Source: JBAZWE01 sp041658605 (GTDB lineage: Bacteria; Actinomycetota; Thermoleophilia; BMS3ABIN01). From it: DNA of 64,000 nt. Below, piece by piece: positions 51,399-60,369 of this stretch. The translations under genes were made by a program, and so were the position numbers. Below the pieces are notes generated by a model, which was not told the origin of the DNA, did no database searches, and worked only from the letters and a program-made list of their open reading frames with translations. Numbering within the stretch: position 1 is the first letter of the stretch; every line of letters starts with the position of its first letter. The stretch covers positions 1 through 64,000 of the forward strand of contig JBAZZU010000011.1 in assembly GCA_041658605.1 (NCBI GenBank), written 5' to 3'.

Positions 51399-52610
51399 TT
51401 AACGTAGGGCTTGAGTCCCCGCTGATTTATTCCCAAGAAACCATTCCATCAGCTGCCAGCCCTGCTCAAATACACGCTCGCCGCCGGCGGCAGATTCTTC
51501 ATCAAAAGTATATCCGCTGTCACCCGTCCGTCCTGGTTCATAGACAAGGAACGGTACCGGCTCATCATTATGCGTTTTTATTGAAATCGGTGTGGCGTGG
51601 TCGGGCACTATGAGTATCCTGTGCTCAGGCCATTCGGACAACCCTTCCAGGATCGTTCCCACCAGTTCGGCGTCGAAGCGCTCGATGGCCGTTACTTTCG
51701 CCGCGGTGTCGCCTGAATGAGAAGCCTCGTCGGGAGCCTCGACATGGACGTAGACGAAGTCCACGCTATCCAGCTCTTTAAGCGCATAGCGTCCTTTGGC
51801 GGCGTAATCCGTATCCAGCCATCCGGTCGCGCCCGGGACATCCACGACTTTCAGTCCGGCGTATTTGCCAAGGCCCTTCACCAGGTCGACCGCCGATATG
51901 ACTGAACCGGTCAGGCCGAAGCGTTCGGTCATGGTTGGCATGCTGGGAGCTTTGCCCTGGCCCCAGAGCCAGATCATGTTAGCCGGCGATTTGCCCTCGC
52001 TTACACGCTTCAGGTTAACGGGATGTTCTGGCAGCAGTGCTGCTGATGCCTCCATAAGGTTTTTGATCCAGTCAGACCCTTCTTCCCGGGGCATGAAGCC
52101 GGCTATCTGTTTTCCGCTGATGTCATGCGGAGGCGTACACTTCGCCCCGAGAGCCTTACCCTTTGATACCAGGATATGCCGGTAGCTCAAACCGGTATGA
52201 AAAGCCGCATCAGCGCCGCCGAGGTTTTCCTCGAGGAATAAGATCAGTTCGCCGGCTTCGGCAGTGGTGATATGGCCGGCCGAAAAGTCGCGCATGACGC
52301 CGTCCTCGATATAGACGAGATTGCAGCGGAAGGCGATGCTGTCGCCCGGAAGGTTGATATCGAGGCTTGCGGCCTCAAGCGGGGCCCTTCCCGTGTAATA
52401 CAGGTGAGGATCATAGCCAAGCACGCACATGTTGGCGACGTCGCTTCCCGGAGGAAAGCCGGCAGGTATGGTGTGGGCCAGCCCCACCGTGCCCTTGCTG
52501 GCCAGGCGGTCCATATTTGGAGTGGCCGCCGCCTGCAGTGGAGTCTTCCCGCCAAGTTCATCGCGGGGCTCATCGGCGGATCCGTCGGGAATAAGTACGA
52601 TGTATTTCAT
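51399..52610 (-). CDS. Proposed homoserine kinase of the phosphoglycerate-mutase/AP superfamily
   Basis: The 403-residue protein belongs to the cofactor-independent phosphoglycerate mutase (ApgM) branch of the alkaline-phosphatase superfamily. It has YIVLIPDGSADEPRDELGG, the active-site GSDVANMCVLGYDP, FVYVHVEAPDEASHSGD and ILIVPDHATP. It directly follows hom and thrC (6 bases after thrC), and no GHMP-type thrB is present. This matches the subgroup annotated as 'proposed homoserine kinase', which fills the missing step between homoserine and threonine. The glycolytic mutase here is gpmI, so a glycolytic role is unlikely. Confidence 0.82.
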   Translation of the reverse strand: MKYIVLIPDGSADEPRDELGGKTPLQAAATPNMDRLASKGTVGLAHTIPAGFPPGSDVANMCVLGYDPHLYYTGRAPLEAASLDINLPGDSIAFRCNLVYIEDGVMRDFSAGHITTAEAGELILFLEENLGGADAAFHTGLSYRHILVSKGKALGAKCTPPHDISGKQIAGFMPREEGSDWIKNLMEASAALLPEHPVNLKRVSEGKSPANMIWLWGQGKAPSMPTMTERFGLTGSVISAVDLVKGLGKYAGLKVVDVPGATGWLDTDYAAKGRYALKELDSVDFVYVHVEAPDEASHSGDTAAKVTAIERFDAELVGTILEGLSEWPEHRILIVPDHATPISIKTHNDEPVPFLVYEPGRTGDSGYTFDEESAAGGERVFEQGWQLMEWFLGNKSAGTQALR

Positions 52611-52616
52611 CGAATA

Positions 52617-53678
52617 TTATAAATTGAGGATTTTGACAACCTGATCGAAATCGGCAGCCACGCTGTTCACTTGCGGGCCGGTGCTGATGGCGGTGTCCGG
52701 ATCCTTGAGGCCGTGGCCGGTAAGCACGCAGACGACGCTGGCGTCGTCGGGCAGCACGCCTTCAGCCTTCTTTTTGATCACGCCGGCTATACTGGCGGCC
52801 GATGCCGGTTCACAAAATGTGCCCTCCGTCGAAGCCACAAGGCGGTAAGCACTCAGTATCTCATCGTCAGTCACTGAGTCTATGAGTCCATCCGAGTCAT
52901 TCGCCGCGGTAAGGGCCTGGTCTCCCCGGGCCGGGTTGCCGATCCGGATCGCCGTGGCAACGGTCTCGGGATTATCTACAGGATGACCGAGTACCAGCGG
53001 CGCCGCTCCGGCGGCCTGGAAACCGATCATGCGGGGCAGCAACTTATTCCTGCCGGCGTCCCTGTATTCGTTGAAGCCCTTCCAGTATGCGGTTATATTG
53101 CCGGCATTGCCCACCGGTATCGCCAGATAATCGGGGGCGTCACCGAGCGCGTCGATAATCTCAAAAGCCCCGGTTTTCTGCCCTTCCAGGCGGAACGGGT
53201 TGATTGAATTCACCAGCTGGACCGGATACTTCTCTACGATCTCCCTGACCAGGTCCAGCGCCTGGTCGAAGTTGCCGGCGACCGACAGCACCTTGGCGCC
53301 GTGTGTTATCGCCTGCGCAAGTTTACCGGCGGCGATCTTGCCCTCAGGTATGATGACTATGCAACTGATGCTGGCTCTGGCGGCATAGGCTGCGGCTGCC
53401 GCGGATGTGTTGCCGGTGGAAGCGCAAATCACGGCGCTGGCCCCTTCCTCAATACCCTTTGAGACTGCCAGTGTCATGCCGCGGTCCTTGAAACTGCCGG
53501 TCGGGTTCAGCCCTTCAAGCTTGAGATAAATATTCAGTCCAAGCTGTTTGCTCAGATTTGGTGCGTGAAGAAGCGGTGTGCTGCCTTCCGCGAGTGAGAT
53601 GACGGGTGTTTTTTCGGTGACCGGAAGAAAATCCCGGTACCTCTCGATCAGGGCTTCTCCCCTAAACCTGTTGCTCAT
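52617..53678 (-). CDS. thrC: Threonine synthase
   Basis: A PLP-dependent enzyme converting O-phosphohomoserine to threonine. Motifs: SLAEGSTPLLHAPNL, the PLP lysine in NPTGSFKDRGMTLAVSK, CASTGNTSAAAAAYAAR, the phosphate-binding GNAGNITAYWKGF and the STEGTFCEPASAAS segment. At 353 residues it is the short (class II/plant-archaeal-like) type. The start overlaps the end of hom by 17 bases. Confidence 0.95.
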   Translation of the reverse strand: MSNRFRGEALIERYRDFLPVTEKTPVISLAEGSTPLLHAPNLSKQLGLNIYLKLEGLNPTGSFKDRGMTLAVSKGIEEGASAVICASTGNTSAAAAAYAARASISCIVIIPEGKIAAGKLAQAITHGAKVLSVAGNFDQALDLVREIVEKYPVQLVNSINPFRLEGQKTGAFEIIDALGDAPDYLAIPVGNAGNITAYWKGFNEYRDAGRNKLLPRMIGFQAAGAAPLVLGHPVDNPETVATAIRIGNPARGDQALTAANDSDGLIDSVTDDEILSAYRLVASTEGTFCEPASAASIAGVIKKKAEGVLPDDASVVCVLTGHGLKDPDTAISTGPQVNSVAADFDQVVKILNL

Positions 53679-54984
53679 CGCCGCCCTCCACCCTGATAGG
53701 CCGCGGAGCCGATTTCACCATATTCTGCTCGGTGATTTTATCCAGCGCCGCCCTGAATCTTTTTTCCTTGACCGGATGGAAGACCATGACGAGTTCCGCG
53801 TGCGCCCCCCGGCCCTTCTGGATGACGCTCTCGACGCTGACCTTCTGGTCGGCGAAGACCCTGGCGATCGAGGCCAGCACACCGGGTTCGTCCTCGACCT
53901 CCAGCCTCAGGTAAAACTTCGAGACCACCTCTTCGTCCGAGAAAAACTCGAGGTCACGGTGGGCGACGAGATACTCCAGGGGCCCGGGAGTCTTGCGGGA
54001 GATTATCGTGACGATATCGCCCACGACAGCCGATGCGGTTTCCATACCGCCGGCGCCGGGGCCGGAGAGCATGATCTCATCGATTGCTTTTCCCTGGAGG
54101 AATACCGCGTTGTAGGCGCCGCTGACGGTGGCCAGGGGATGATCCTGTTCAAGCAGGGCCGGATATACCCTGACGTTTATCTTGTCATCGTATAGCCTGG
54201 CGACACCGAGTAACTTGATAGTGAGCCCCAGCTCCCGCGCGTATGCGATATCGAGCGAGCTTATGCTCTCGATTCCCACGCAGCCGACGTCATCGAGGCC
54301 CACCGGAGTATGGAAAGCAATGGACGCGAGGATAGCCATCTTGGCGGCGGCATCCTGGCCGCTGATGTCTTCGGTTGGATCGGCTTCCGCGAAACCCCAT
54401 TCCTGGGCGCGGGCGAGTGCGTCCTCATATCTGGCGTTGGTGCGGCTCATTTCGGTGAGGATGAAATTGGTGGTACCGTTGACAATTCCGTAGACGCTTG
54501 TCAGGTCGGCCGCCACCATCGATTCCCTCAGGACCTTGATCACCGGGATCGCTCCGGCCACGCTTGCCTCGAACCTTATCTGTGTCTTCTTCTCCTGGGC
54601 AAGCCTGAACAGGTAGAAACCCTGCTTGGCGAGGAGTTGCTTGTTGGCGGTGACGACGGACTTTCCCTGTTCGAGCGCGGCGGTGATGTAGTCAAACGCC
54701 GGATCGACTCCGCCCATCAGTTCGACGATCATGGAGATCTGCGGGTCATTGATAATATCATCGAAATTGTCCGTCAGTAGTTCACCCGGAGCATCCGTGC
54801 GCGGAATGGTGACATCTCGAACAAGTATTTTTTTAACCTCGATGGATGCACCTGTAGCCTGTGCGATCTCATCGGCCTGGTTCTCGAGCAGGCTGTAGAC
54901 GTTCGAGCCGACGGTGCCATAGCCCAGCAGGCCGATGTATATCTTCTTCGGGCCGGATTTACTGGAAACCAATTTGCTCCTCAC
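53662..54984 (-). CDS. hom: Homoserine dehydrogenase with ACT domain
   Basis: Reduces aspartate semialdehyde to homoserine. NAD(P)-binding GLLGYGTVGSNVYSLL, catalytic ELMGGVDPAFDYI, VVTANKQLLAKQG, GIVNGTTNFILTEM, DISGQDAAAKMAILA and GPGAGGMETASAVVGDI are present. A C-terminal ACT domain (about 355-430, DEPGVLASIARVF) gives feedback regulation, probably by threonine. The frame starts at a GTG (54984); a TTG at 54972 with GAGGAG upstream is a possible start. It heads the hom-thrC-homoserine kinase operon. Confidence 0.95.
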   Translation of the reverse strand: MRSKLVSSKSGPKKIYIGLLGYGTVGSNVYSLLENQADEIAQATGASIEVKKILVRDVTIPRTDAPGELLTDNFDDIINDPQISMIVELMGGVDPAFDYITAALEQGKSVVTANKQLLAKQGFYLFRLAQEKKTQIRFEASVAGAIPVIKVLRESMVAADLTSVYGIVNGTTNFILTEMSRTNARYEDALARAQEWGFAEADPTEDISGQDAAAKMAILASIAFHTPVGLDDVGCVGIESISSLDIAYARELGLTIKLLGVARLYDDKINVRVYPALLEQDHPLATVSGAYNAVFLQGKAIDEIMLSGPGAGGMETASAVVGDIVTIISRKTPGPLEYLVAHRDLEFFSDEEVVSKFYLRLEVEDEPGVLASIARVFADQKVSVESVIQKGRGAHAELVMVFHPVKEKRFRAALDKITEQNMVKSAPRPIRVEGGDEQQV

Positions 54985-55107
54985 ATGAAAAAGTTTCAGA
55001 GTTCGGCTGATTCAGAACAGCCAACGATAAATGTTATCAGGAGAGGGGGAGAGAAAAAAGCGCCTGTTTTCCGGCGGCGGTTGACACAAAGGGTCGCTAA
55101 GCCCTTT

Positions 55108-56223
55108 TTAGAGCCTGCAGGCCCCTGAGTAGCTGCCCCCGCCGCCGACGCCCGTGATGGAGACTACAGCACCTTCAAACGGCGCATGGATCATGCTGCC
55201 GCCGCCGATATAGATGCCCACGTGGCTTATCGGGCGTCCGAAGAATACCAGGTCACCGGGCATCAGCTCAGAGTAGCTGATTGGTGTTCCGGAGTAGTAT
55301 TGGGCGGCAGCCGAGTGCGGCAGGTAGATGCCGGCCTGGGCATAGACATACAGCACGAGACCGGAGCAGTCGAATCCGGATGGTGAAGCTCCTCCCCAGA
55401 CGTAGGGAACTCCAAGGTACTGCATGGCAATGCCGGAAATTCCACTTGGCGGGGGTTCCGGAGCGGGGCCCGGATCAGAATCCGGTGCCGGACCCGGATC
55501 GGGCGCTGGAGTCTGGCCCGGCGTGTCCTCTCCGGCGTTACCTGTCTGCCCGTTTGCCTGGCTTTGAGCCGCCGAGGCCTGCTGCTGGGCGAGGATTTGC
55601 GCCACTTCTCCCTGGACGCCGGACAAAACAGCCTGTCTGGCGGAAAGCTGCGATTCGACCGCCGACTTTTCAGCGGCCAGGGTGTTTAAGAGTTCCTCCT
55701 GCTTCTGCTGAGCCTGATCAAGTGCGGTGCGAGCCGTTTCGACTTCGTCCTTGTAACCCTGGACTTCCTGTACATCGGCCCGGTCCATTTCCCCTATTCT
55801 GCCAAGCAGGTCGAAACGGGACATGAAATCATGGAACGTCGTCGTATTTACCACGACATCAATAAGGTTCATCGGACCCTGGCGGTAGATATTCTCGACC
55901 CGTCTGTCCAGCCGTTTCTGGGCTTCAATCAGTTTGGCGGAAGCGTCCGCCAGTGCTTTTTCGTTCTCGGTTATCTGCCGTTTTGTGTTTTCAAGTTCAG
56001 TGTTCGCCTGGTTGAAACGTTCGACTGCCTGCTCGGCTGACTGGTTGATGGAGGCGACTTCAGCGCTTATCCGGTCGGCTTCAGCCTGCATTGAAGACAA
56101 GTCGGGGCTCGCGAGGGCGGGAACGGCAATCAGAAAGAGGGGGATACAGATTAAACAGATGGTTACAGCAGATGTGATTCCGCTGAAATGGCGCGTACCT
56201 TTCAACCAGGTGATCTTCTTCAT
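55108..56223 (-). CDS. Secreted NlpC/P60 peptidoglycan endopeptidase, paralogue 2
   Basis: A 371-residue hydrolase with the same plan as the gene at 3445-4566: a signal peptide (about 20-40), a coiled coil (about 45-220), then a Pro/Asp/Gly-rich linker (TPAPDPGPAPDSDPGPAPEP) not found in the other copy, and an NlpC/P60 domain (PYVWGGASPSGFDCSGLVLY with the catalytic Cys, LPHSAAAQYY, MPGDLVFFG, HVGIYIGGGSMIHAP). The proline-rich linker probably spans the cell wall. The ATG at 56223 (MKKITWLKG) is chosen because it starts the signal peptide; an upstream frame to 56319 is discarded. Confidence 0.9.
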   Translation of the reverse strand: MKKITWLKGTRHFSGITSAVTICLICIPLFLIAVPALASPDLSSMQAEADRISAEVASINQSAEQAVERFNQANTELENTKRQITENEKALADASAKLIEAQKRLDRRVENIYRQGPMNLIDVVVNTTTFHDFMSRFDLLGRIGEMDRADVQEVQGYKDEVETARTALDQAQQKQEELLNTLAAEKSAVESQLSARQAVLSGVQGEVAQILAQQQASAAQSQANGQTGNAGEDTPGQTPAPDPGPAPDSDPGPAPEPPPSGISGIAMQYLGVPYVWGGASPSGFDCSGLVLYVYAQAGIYLPHSAAAQYYSGTPISYSELMPGDLVFFGRPISHVGIYIGGGSMIHAPFEGAVVSITGVGGGGSYSGACRL

Positions 56224-56492
56224 CTCAGATGCTCCGTTTCTGTCATGCCTGGTTTCAAACCGAGTAATATCAAACACGCACATGGCGTGACTTTTCCGTA
56301 TTCTCCAGCCATCACTCATACCCTTCCCGGAAGGAAGTGGCCAGGATGGTCATAACTCATCGTTTAAATGCTTGCCACATGTTGTTGTTTCAACCCTCGG
56401 GCGTTAACCCCTGCATAAAGTCGAATCTTTCTTAAAGGTTTTTTTTGCCTGTACCGATGGGGTTTGAGCAGGATTTCCAATTTAGGGCGGTC

Positions 56493-58250
56493 ATGAAAAC
56501 TCAGGTTTTCAAAACCAGGGCATTTAAATTCAGCATAGCCGCAGCATTCGCCGGGCTTCTTTATGCAACCTTTGCATATCTCGTCGAAGAGAACTACGGT
56601 GCTGATTATGAGGCGATGCATATCATGCTGGCGCCCGTCATCGCGGGTGCTGCCGCCTATTTTATTGGCAAGGCATCCGACCGTATCCACCAGCAGACAG
56701 AAATGCTGGCCGACGCGAAAAAGCAGTTCTCCGATCTCACTCACTCGGCAATCACACAGAGGGACTGGAACGTCAGCTTTGAGGATCCCGCCATTCCTAC
56801 GTGCTGGGAAGTCAAAGGCTGCAAGGCAGAGGATTGTCCGTCCTACGGCAGGCACCATGTTCGCTGCTGGCTTGTTGCCGGAACATACTGCCGCGGCGAG
56901 GTTCAGGGACATTTCGCCCAGAAACTGGGCGATTGCGCCAAATGTGAAATATACAGCGCGGCAATAGATCGTGATCCGATCGACGAGATTGGTGAGAATT
57001 TCAACAGCCTCATGTGGGTCCTGAAGGAAAAAGAGGAGATGCTCACTCAAACGAACGGGCAGCTTCATGAACAGTACGAGGAACTTGAAGTCATGCATCA
57101 GCAGGCTCGGGAGATGGCGGAAACCGATATGCTGACCGGTCTTAAGAACCATGCCCACTTCCAGGAGCAGCTGCTCGGCGAAGTCGAGAAAGCAAGGCGG
57201 CTCGCGCAGCCACTATCACTGATCATGCTCGACCTTGACCATTTCAAGAACGTCAACGACGAGTTCGGCCACCAGAAGGGCGACGAGGTATTGCAGCATG
57301 TAGGCAGGCTGATACGACTTGAAACCGATGAAGATGCGTATTCTGCCCGATATGGCGGCGAGGAGTTCGTCATAATTCTGCAGGGAATGATCGCTGACGA
57401 TGCGATGAATGTAGCCGACGACCTGAGACGCAGCCTGAAGCTCGTTGAGAATGACGTAGATCTTCCCGAAGGCTTTGTGGGCGGCAGTTTCGGGGTTGCC
57501 GATATGCCTTCATGCGCCAGCGACGCCGACAGCCTGATATCGGCAGCCGATGCGGCGCTGCTTTTTGCCAAACGCAAGGGCCGCAACCGGGTCGCTTACT
57601 TCCGTGATCTTGCCGACACCGAGCTTCGTGACGGTGATCTCGACAAACTTCACAGCAGGCTTGAAGGGGCTAGCCTTCAGACGATCAGAGCCCTGGCTGA
57701 AGCAGTTGACGCAAATGATCAATATTCCGCTGTCGACACTTCGAAGATGACCGAAGTCGCCGCTGCCATGGCTGAAAGACTGAATATGCGCCAGGAACAG
57801 GCGGACGCACTTGCCCTAGCGACGAGACTGCACGACATCGGCAAAGTCGGGGTACCCGGTTCTGTTCTGAGAAAGAAAGAAAAACTGTCACCTGAGGAGC
57901 TTTCCATGGTGCAGCGGCATCCACAGATAGGCAAGCGCCTCTTAAAGGAAGCGGAACAGATTCAGGATCTGATTTCGGCGATCCTATATCACCATGAGCG
58001 ATGGGACGGTAATGGCTACCCCGAACGGCTCAAGGGTGAAGAGATACCTCTGATGGCGCGTATCGTCGGCATCATGGATGCATATCGAGCGATGCGCAGC
58101 GACCGCCCGTACCGCAAGGCTCTGAGTATCAGGCAATCGTTGGCTGAACTGAGCAAGGGCGCCGGCACGCAGTTCGATCCTGAGCTGGTTTCAATGTTTG
58201 TCGAGCTTCTGGATGAAGGCGAGGAACAAAGTTGGAAACAAGCAGGTTAA
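56493..58250 (+). CDS. Diguanylate cyclase/phosphodiesterase: two-CW, GGDEF and HD-GYP domains (copy 1)
   Basis: About 585 residues. Two membrane helices (about 8-27, 38-58) are followed by a cysteine motif of the 'two-CW' type (CWEVKGCKAEDCP ... RCWLVAGTYC ... CAKCEIY), a coiled coil, GGDEF domain (ETDMLTGLKNHAHF, DLDHFKNVNDEFGH, active site YGGEEF) and an HD-GYP domain (RLHDIGKVGVPG, YHHERWDGNGYPE, DAYRAMRSDRPYR). The residues normally needed for c-di-GMP synthesis and hydrolysis are both present. The RxxD inhibitory site five residues before GGEEF is absent. The ATG at 56493 with AGGGCGG upstream is preferred over a TTG at 56445. Confidence 0.92.
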   Translation: MKTQVFKTRAFKFSIAAAFAGLLYATFAYLVEENYGADYEAMHIMLAPVIAGAAAYFIGKASDRIHQQTEMLADAKKQFSDLTHSAITQRDWNVSFEDPAIPTCWEVKGCKAEDCPSYGRHHVRCWLVAGTYCRGEVQGHFAQKLGDCAKCEIYSAAIDRDPIDEIGENFNSLMWVLKEKEEMLTQTNGQLHEQYEELEVMHQQAREMAETDMLTGLKNHAHFQEQLLGEVEKARRLAQPLSLIMLDLDHFKNVNDEFGHQKGDEVLQHVGRLIRLETDEDAYSARYGGEEFVIILQGMIADDAMNVADDLRRSLKLVENDVDLPEGFVGGSFGVADMPSCASDADSLISAADAALLFAKRKGRNRVAYFRDLADTELRDGDLDKLHSRLEGASLQTIRALAEAVDANDQYSAVDTSKMTEVAAAMAERLNMRQEQADALALATRLHDIGKVGVPGSVLRKKEKLSPEELSMVQRHPQIGKRLLKEAEQIQDLISAILYHHERWDGNGYPERLKGEEIPLMARIVGIMDAYRAMRSDRPYRKALSIRQSLAELSKGAGTQFDPELVSMFVELLDEGEEQSWKQAG

Positions 58251-58281
58251 TAAAAGTTCCAGCAGTCAGCCAGGTGACATC

Positions 58282-60078
58282 GTGTTGAATTCTATTGCCA
58301 TGCGTCTGACTTCGATGAGACGCATTTTTTTTGTGATGATCGCCTTCGGTCTGGCCATGGGTATCGCTTTCCCATATATTGTCAATCCCTTCGTCACGTG
58401 GGATTCCGGGCGCAAGTTCTTCTTCCAGCTTGCCTGCCTGGTAGCCGGATTGGCCGTCGGCTCGTTTTGTTTTCTGCTGGCCAAGGTCACTCTTTATGAC
58501 AGGAACCAGCGGCTTGCCAGCCAGAAAGCCGGGCTGGAACTGGCCATGGAACGGTTTTCAACTCTTACGCACACGGCAATAGAAACCCAGAACTGGGAAG
58601 TGAGCTTTGAGGATCCCTCCATACCCTCATGCTGGGAAATGAAAAACTGCACCGCCGGCGAATGTCCTGTTCACGGGCGGGAACACATCCGATGCTGGCT
58701 GGTAGCCGGGACTTTTTGTGGCGGAGAAGTCCAGGGTCGGTTCGCCAAGAAAATTGGAAACTGTTCTCACTGTGAGGTTTACCATGAAGCCGTGGAGCAC
58801 AACCCCATCAACGAGATCGGCGAGAATTTCAACAGCATCATGCTGGTGGTCAAGCAGAAGCAGGATCTGCTGGAATCTGTCAGCTCCGAGTTGAAGGACA
58901 AATATGCCGAACTGGAGATGATGCACAGGCAGGCACGTGAGATGGCCGACACCGACCTGTTGACCGGCCTTCGCAATCACGCGCATTTCCAGCATCACCT
59001 GCGATGGGAGGTCAGCCAGGCCGTACAGAAGCACAAGCCACTGTCGCTGCTTATGCTCGACCTCGATTATTTCAAGTCGATCAATGACCGGTATGGCCAC
59101 CAGAAGGGCGATGAGGTTCTCAAGGGTGTCGGCAGACTGCTGCGCAATGAAATTAAGAACGGCTATACGGCCAGGTACGGCGGTGAGGAATTCGTTGTTG
59201 TTCTTCCAGAGCTGAAATACAGTGGGGTGATGGAGATAGCCGACAGGCTCAGGGTCGGCATGAAAACGGTGGCCCATGATGCCGATCTGCCCGAGGGGGT
59301 CGTGGCTGCGAGCTTCGGCGTTGCCGACATGCCGGCCTGCGCGAACGATCCGGACAGCCTGATCTCCGCGGCTGATTCAGCCCTGCTGTTCGCCAAGCGC
59401 AAGGGTCGTGACAGGGTTACTTATTTTCGTGACCTGTCGGGCAGCGAACTCGAGGAGGGCGATATAGACCGGCTGCACAGCCGTCTTGAAGGCGCCAGCC
59501 TTCAGACGATCCGGGCTCTGGCGGAAGCCGTCGATGCGAACGACAGCTATCCGCTGGCTGGGGTGTCATCTCTCACGAGGCTGGCCACGGATATGGCGCA
59601 GACGCTGGACCTTAATGATGAGCAGGCAGACGCACTCGTGTTGGCGACCAGGCTGCATGACATCGGCAAGATCGGCGTGCCTGGTTCCATCCTGAGAAAA
59701 TCGGAGAAGCTTACCCCGGAAGAGCTGCTTGTAGTTCAGCAGCATCCCGCCATAGGGCAGCGAATCCTCTGGGAGGCCAGGCAGCTGTCAGACCTTATTA
59801 CGGCGATCCTGTACCATCACGAGCGCTGGGATGGAAAAGGATATCCTGAGAAGCTGCAGGGCAAGCAGATTCCGCTGATGGCGCGTATCGTCGGCATAAT
59901 AGACGCATATCGGGCCATGCGCTGTGATCGTCCATACAGGAAGGCGCTGACGGAAAAGCAGGCGATCGCTGAGTTGCGAAAGGGCGCGGGCAGCCAGTTC
60001 GATCCCAGACTGGTTGACCTCTTTGTCGGGCTTGTGGAATCCGGGCGCGAAGATTCAGGCATCCTGCAAGCCGGCTAG
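58282..60078 (+). CDS. Diguanylate cyclase/phosphodiesterase: two-CW, GGDEF and HD-GYP domains (copy 2)
   Basis: About 598 residues, a tandem paralogue of the preceding gene with the same domain order: two membrane helices, two-CW motif (CWEMKNCTAGECP ... RCWLVAGTFC ... CSHCEVYHEA), GGDEF (DTDLLTGLRNHAHF, DLDYFKSINDRYGH, YGGEEF) and HD-GYP (HDIGKIGVPG, YHHERWDGKGYPE). There is no RxxD I-site. The frame opens at 58198, inside the end of copy 1. A GTG at 58282 with AGGTGA upstream removes that overlap and is proposed. The two copies are probably co-transcribed. Confidence 0.92.
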   Translation: MLNSIAMRLTSMRRIFFVMIAFGLAMGIAFPYIVNPFVTWDSGRKFFFQLACLVAGLAVGSFCFLLAKVTLYDRNQRLASQKAGLELAMERFSTLTHTAIETQNWEVSFEDPSIPSCWEMKNCTAGECPVHGREHIRCWLVAGTFCGGEVQGRFAKKIGNCSHCEVYHEAVEHNPINEIGENFNSIMLVVKQKQDLLESVSSELKDKYAELEMMHRQAREMADTDLLTGLRNHAHFQHHLRWEVSQAVQKHKPLSLLMLDLDYFKSINDRYGHQKGDEVLKGVGRLLRNEIKNGYTARYGGEEFVVVLPELKYSGVMEIADRLRVGMKTVAHDADLPEGVVAASFGVADMPACANDPDSLISAADSALLFAKRKGRDRVTYFRDLSGSELEEGDIDRLHSRLEGASLQTIRALAEAVDANDSYPLAGVSSLTRLATDMAQTLDLNDEQADALVLATRLHDIGKIGVPGSILRKSEKLTPEELLVVQQHPAIGQRILWEARQLSDLITAILYHHERWDGKGYPEKLQGKQIPLMARIVGIIDAYRAMRCDRPYRKALTEKQAIAELRKGAGSQFDPRLVDLFVGLVESGREDSGILQAG

Positions 60079-60206
60079 AATAAGGGCGCAACAGCGGCCC
60101 CGCGAAACAATTTCCACCGGTATTAGTTGAAATCCCCGTTCAATTTCAATAACATATTCGTTTGATGGCCTGTGAATTCTCACATTCCGGATTTACGCGC
60201 GTAACG

Positions 60207-60358
60207 GCCTCCCCCGCGGGAGGCGGCATAACGCTGCCTGCCGCCGCATTCCTCCTCGACTTGCTTCTCCTCCCCCAGGTGGGGGAGATTATCTAACAGT
60301 TTGCCCGTGCGGCAAACCCGTTATCCTTACCTTTCTGCAATTTAAACCTTTGAGGTTT
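60207..60358 (+). promoter_or_regulatory. Hairpin-rich leader before leuA
   Basis: The 291-base gap before leuA holds three perfect 7-bp hairpins: GCCTCCC/GGGAGGC (60207-60224), CTCCCCC/GGGGGAG (60270-60287) and GTTTGCC/GGCAAAC (60299-60317). A fourth, AAACCT/AGGTTT (60344-60358), ends in TTTT and lies just before the ribosome-binding site (GGAG). A T-box or leucine leader peptide was looked for and not found. The fourth hairpin may act as an attenuator or mask the start. Confidence 0.45.
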
Positions 60359-60369
60359 TAGGAGAAGCA

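Noticed and set aside
60079..60369. T-box or leader-peptide attenuator before leuA
   Set aside because: No AGGGUGGNACCGCG-type T-box sequence and no run of Leu codons in a short frame was found; only hairpins remain.
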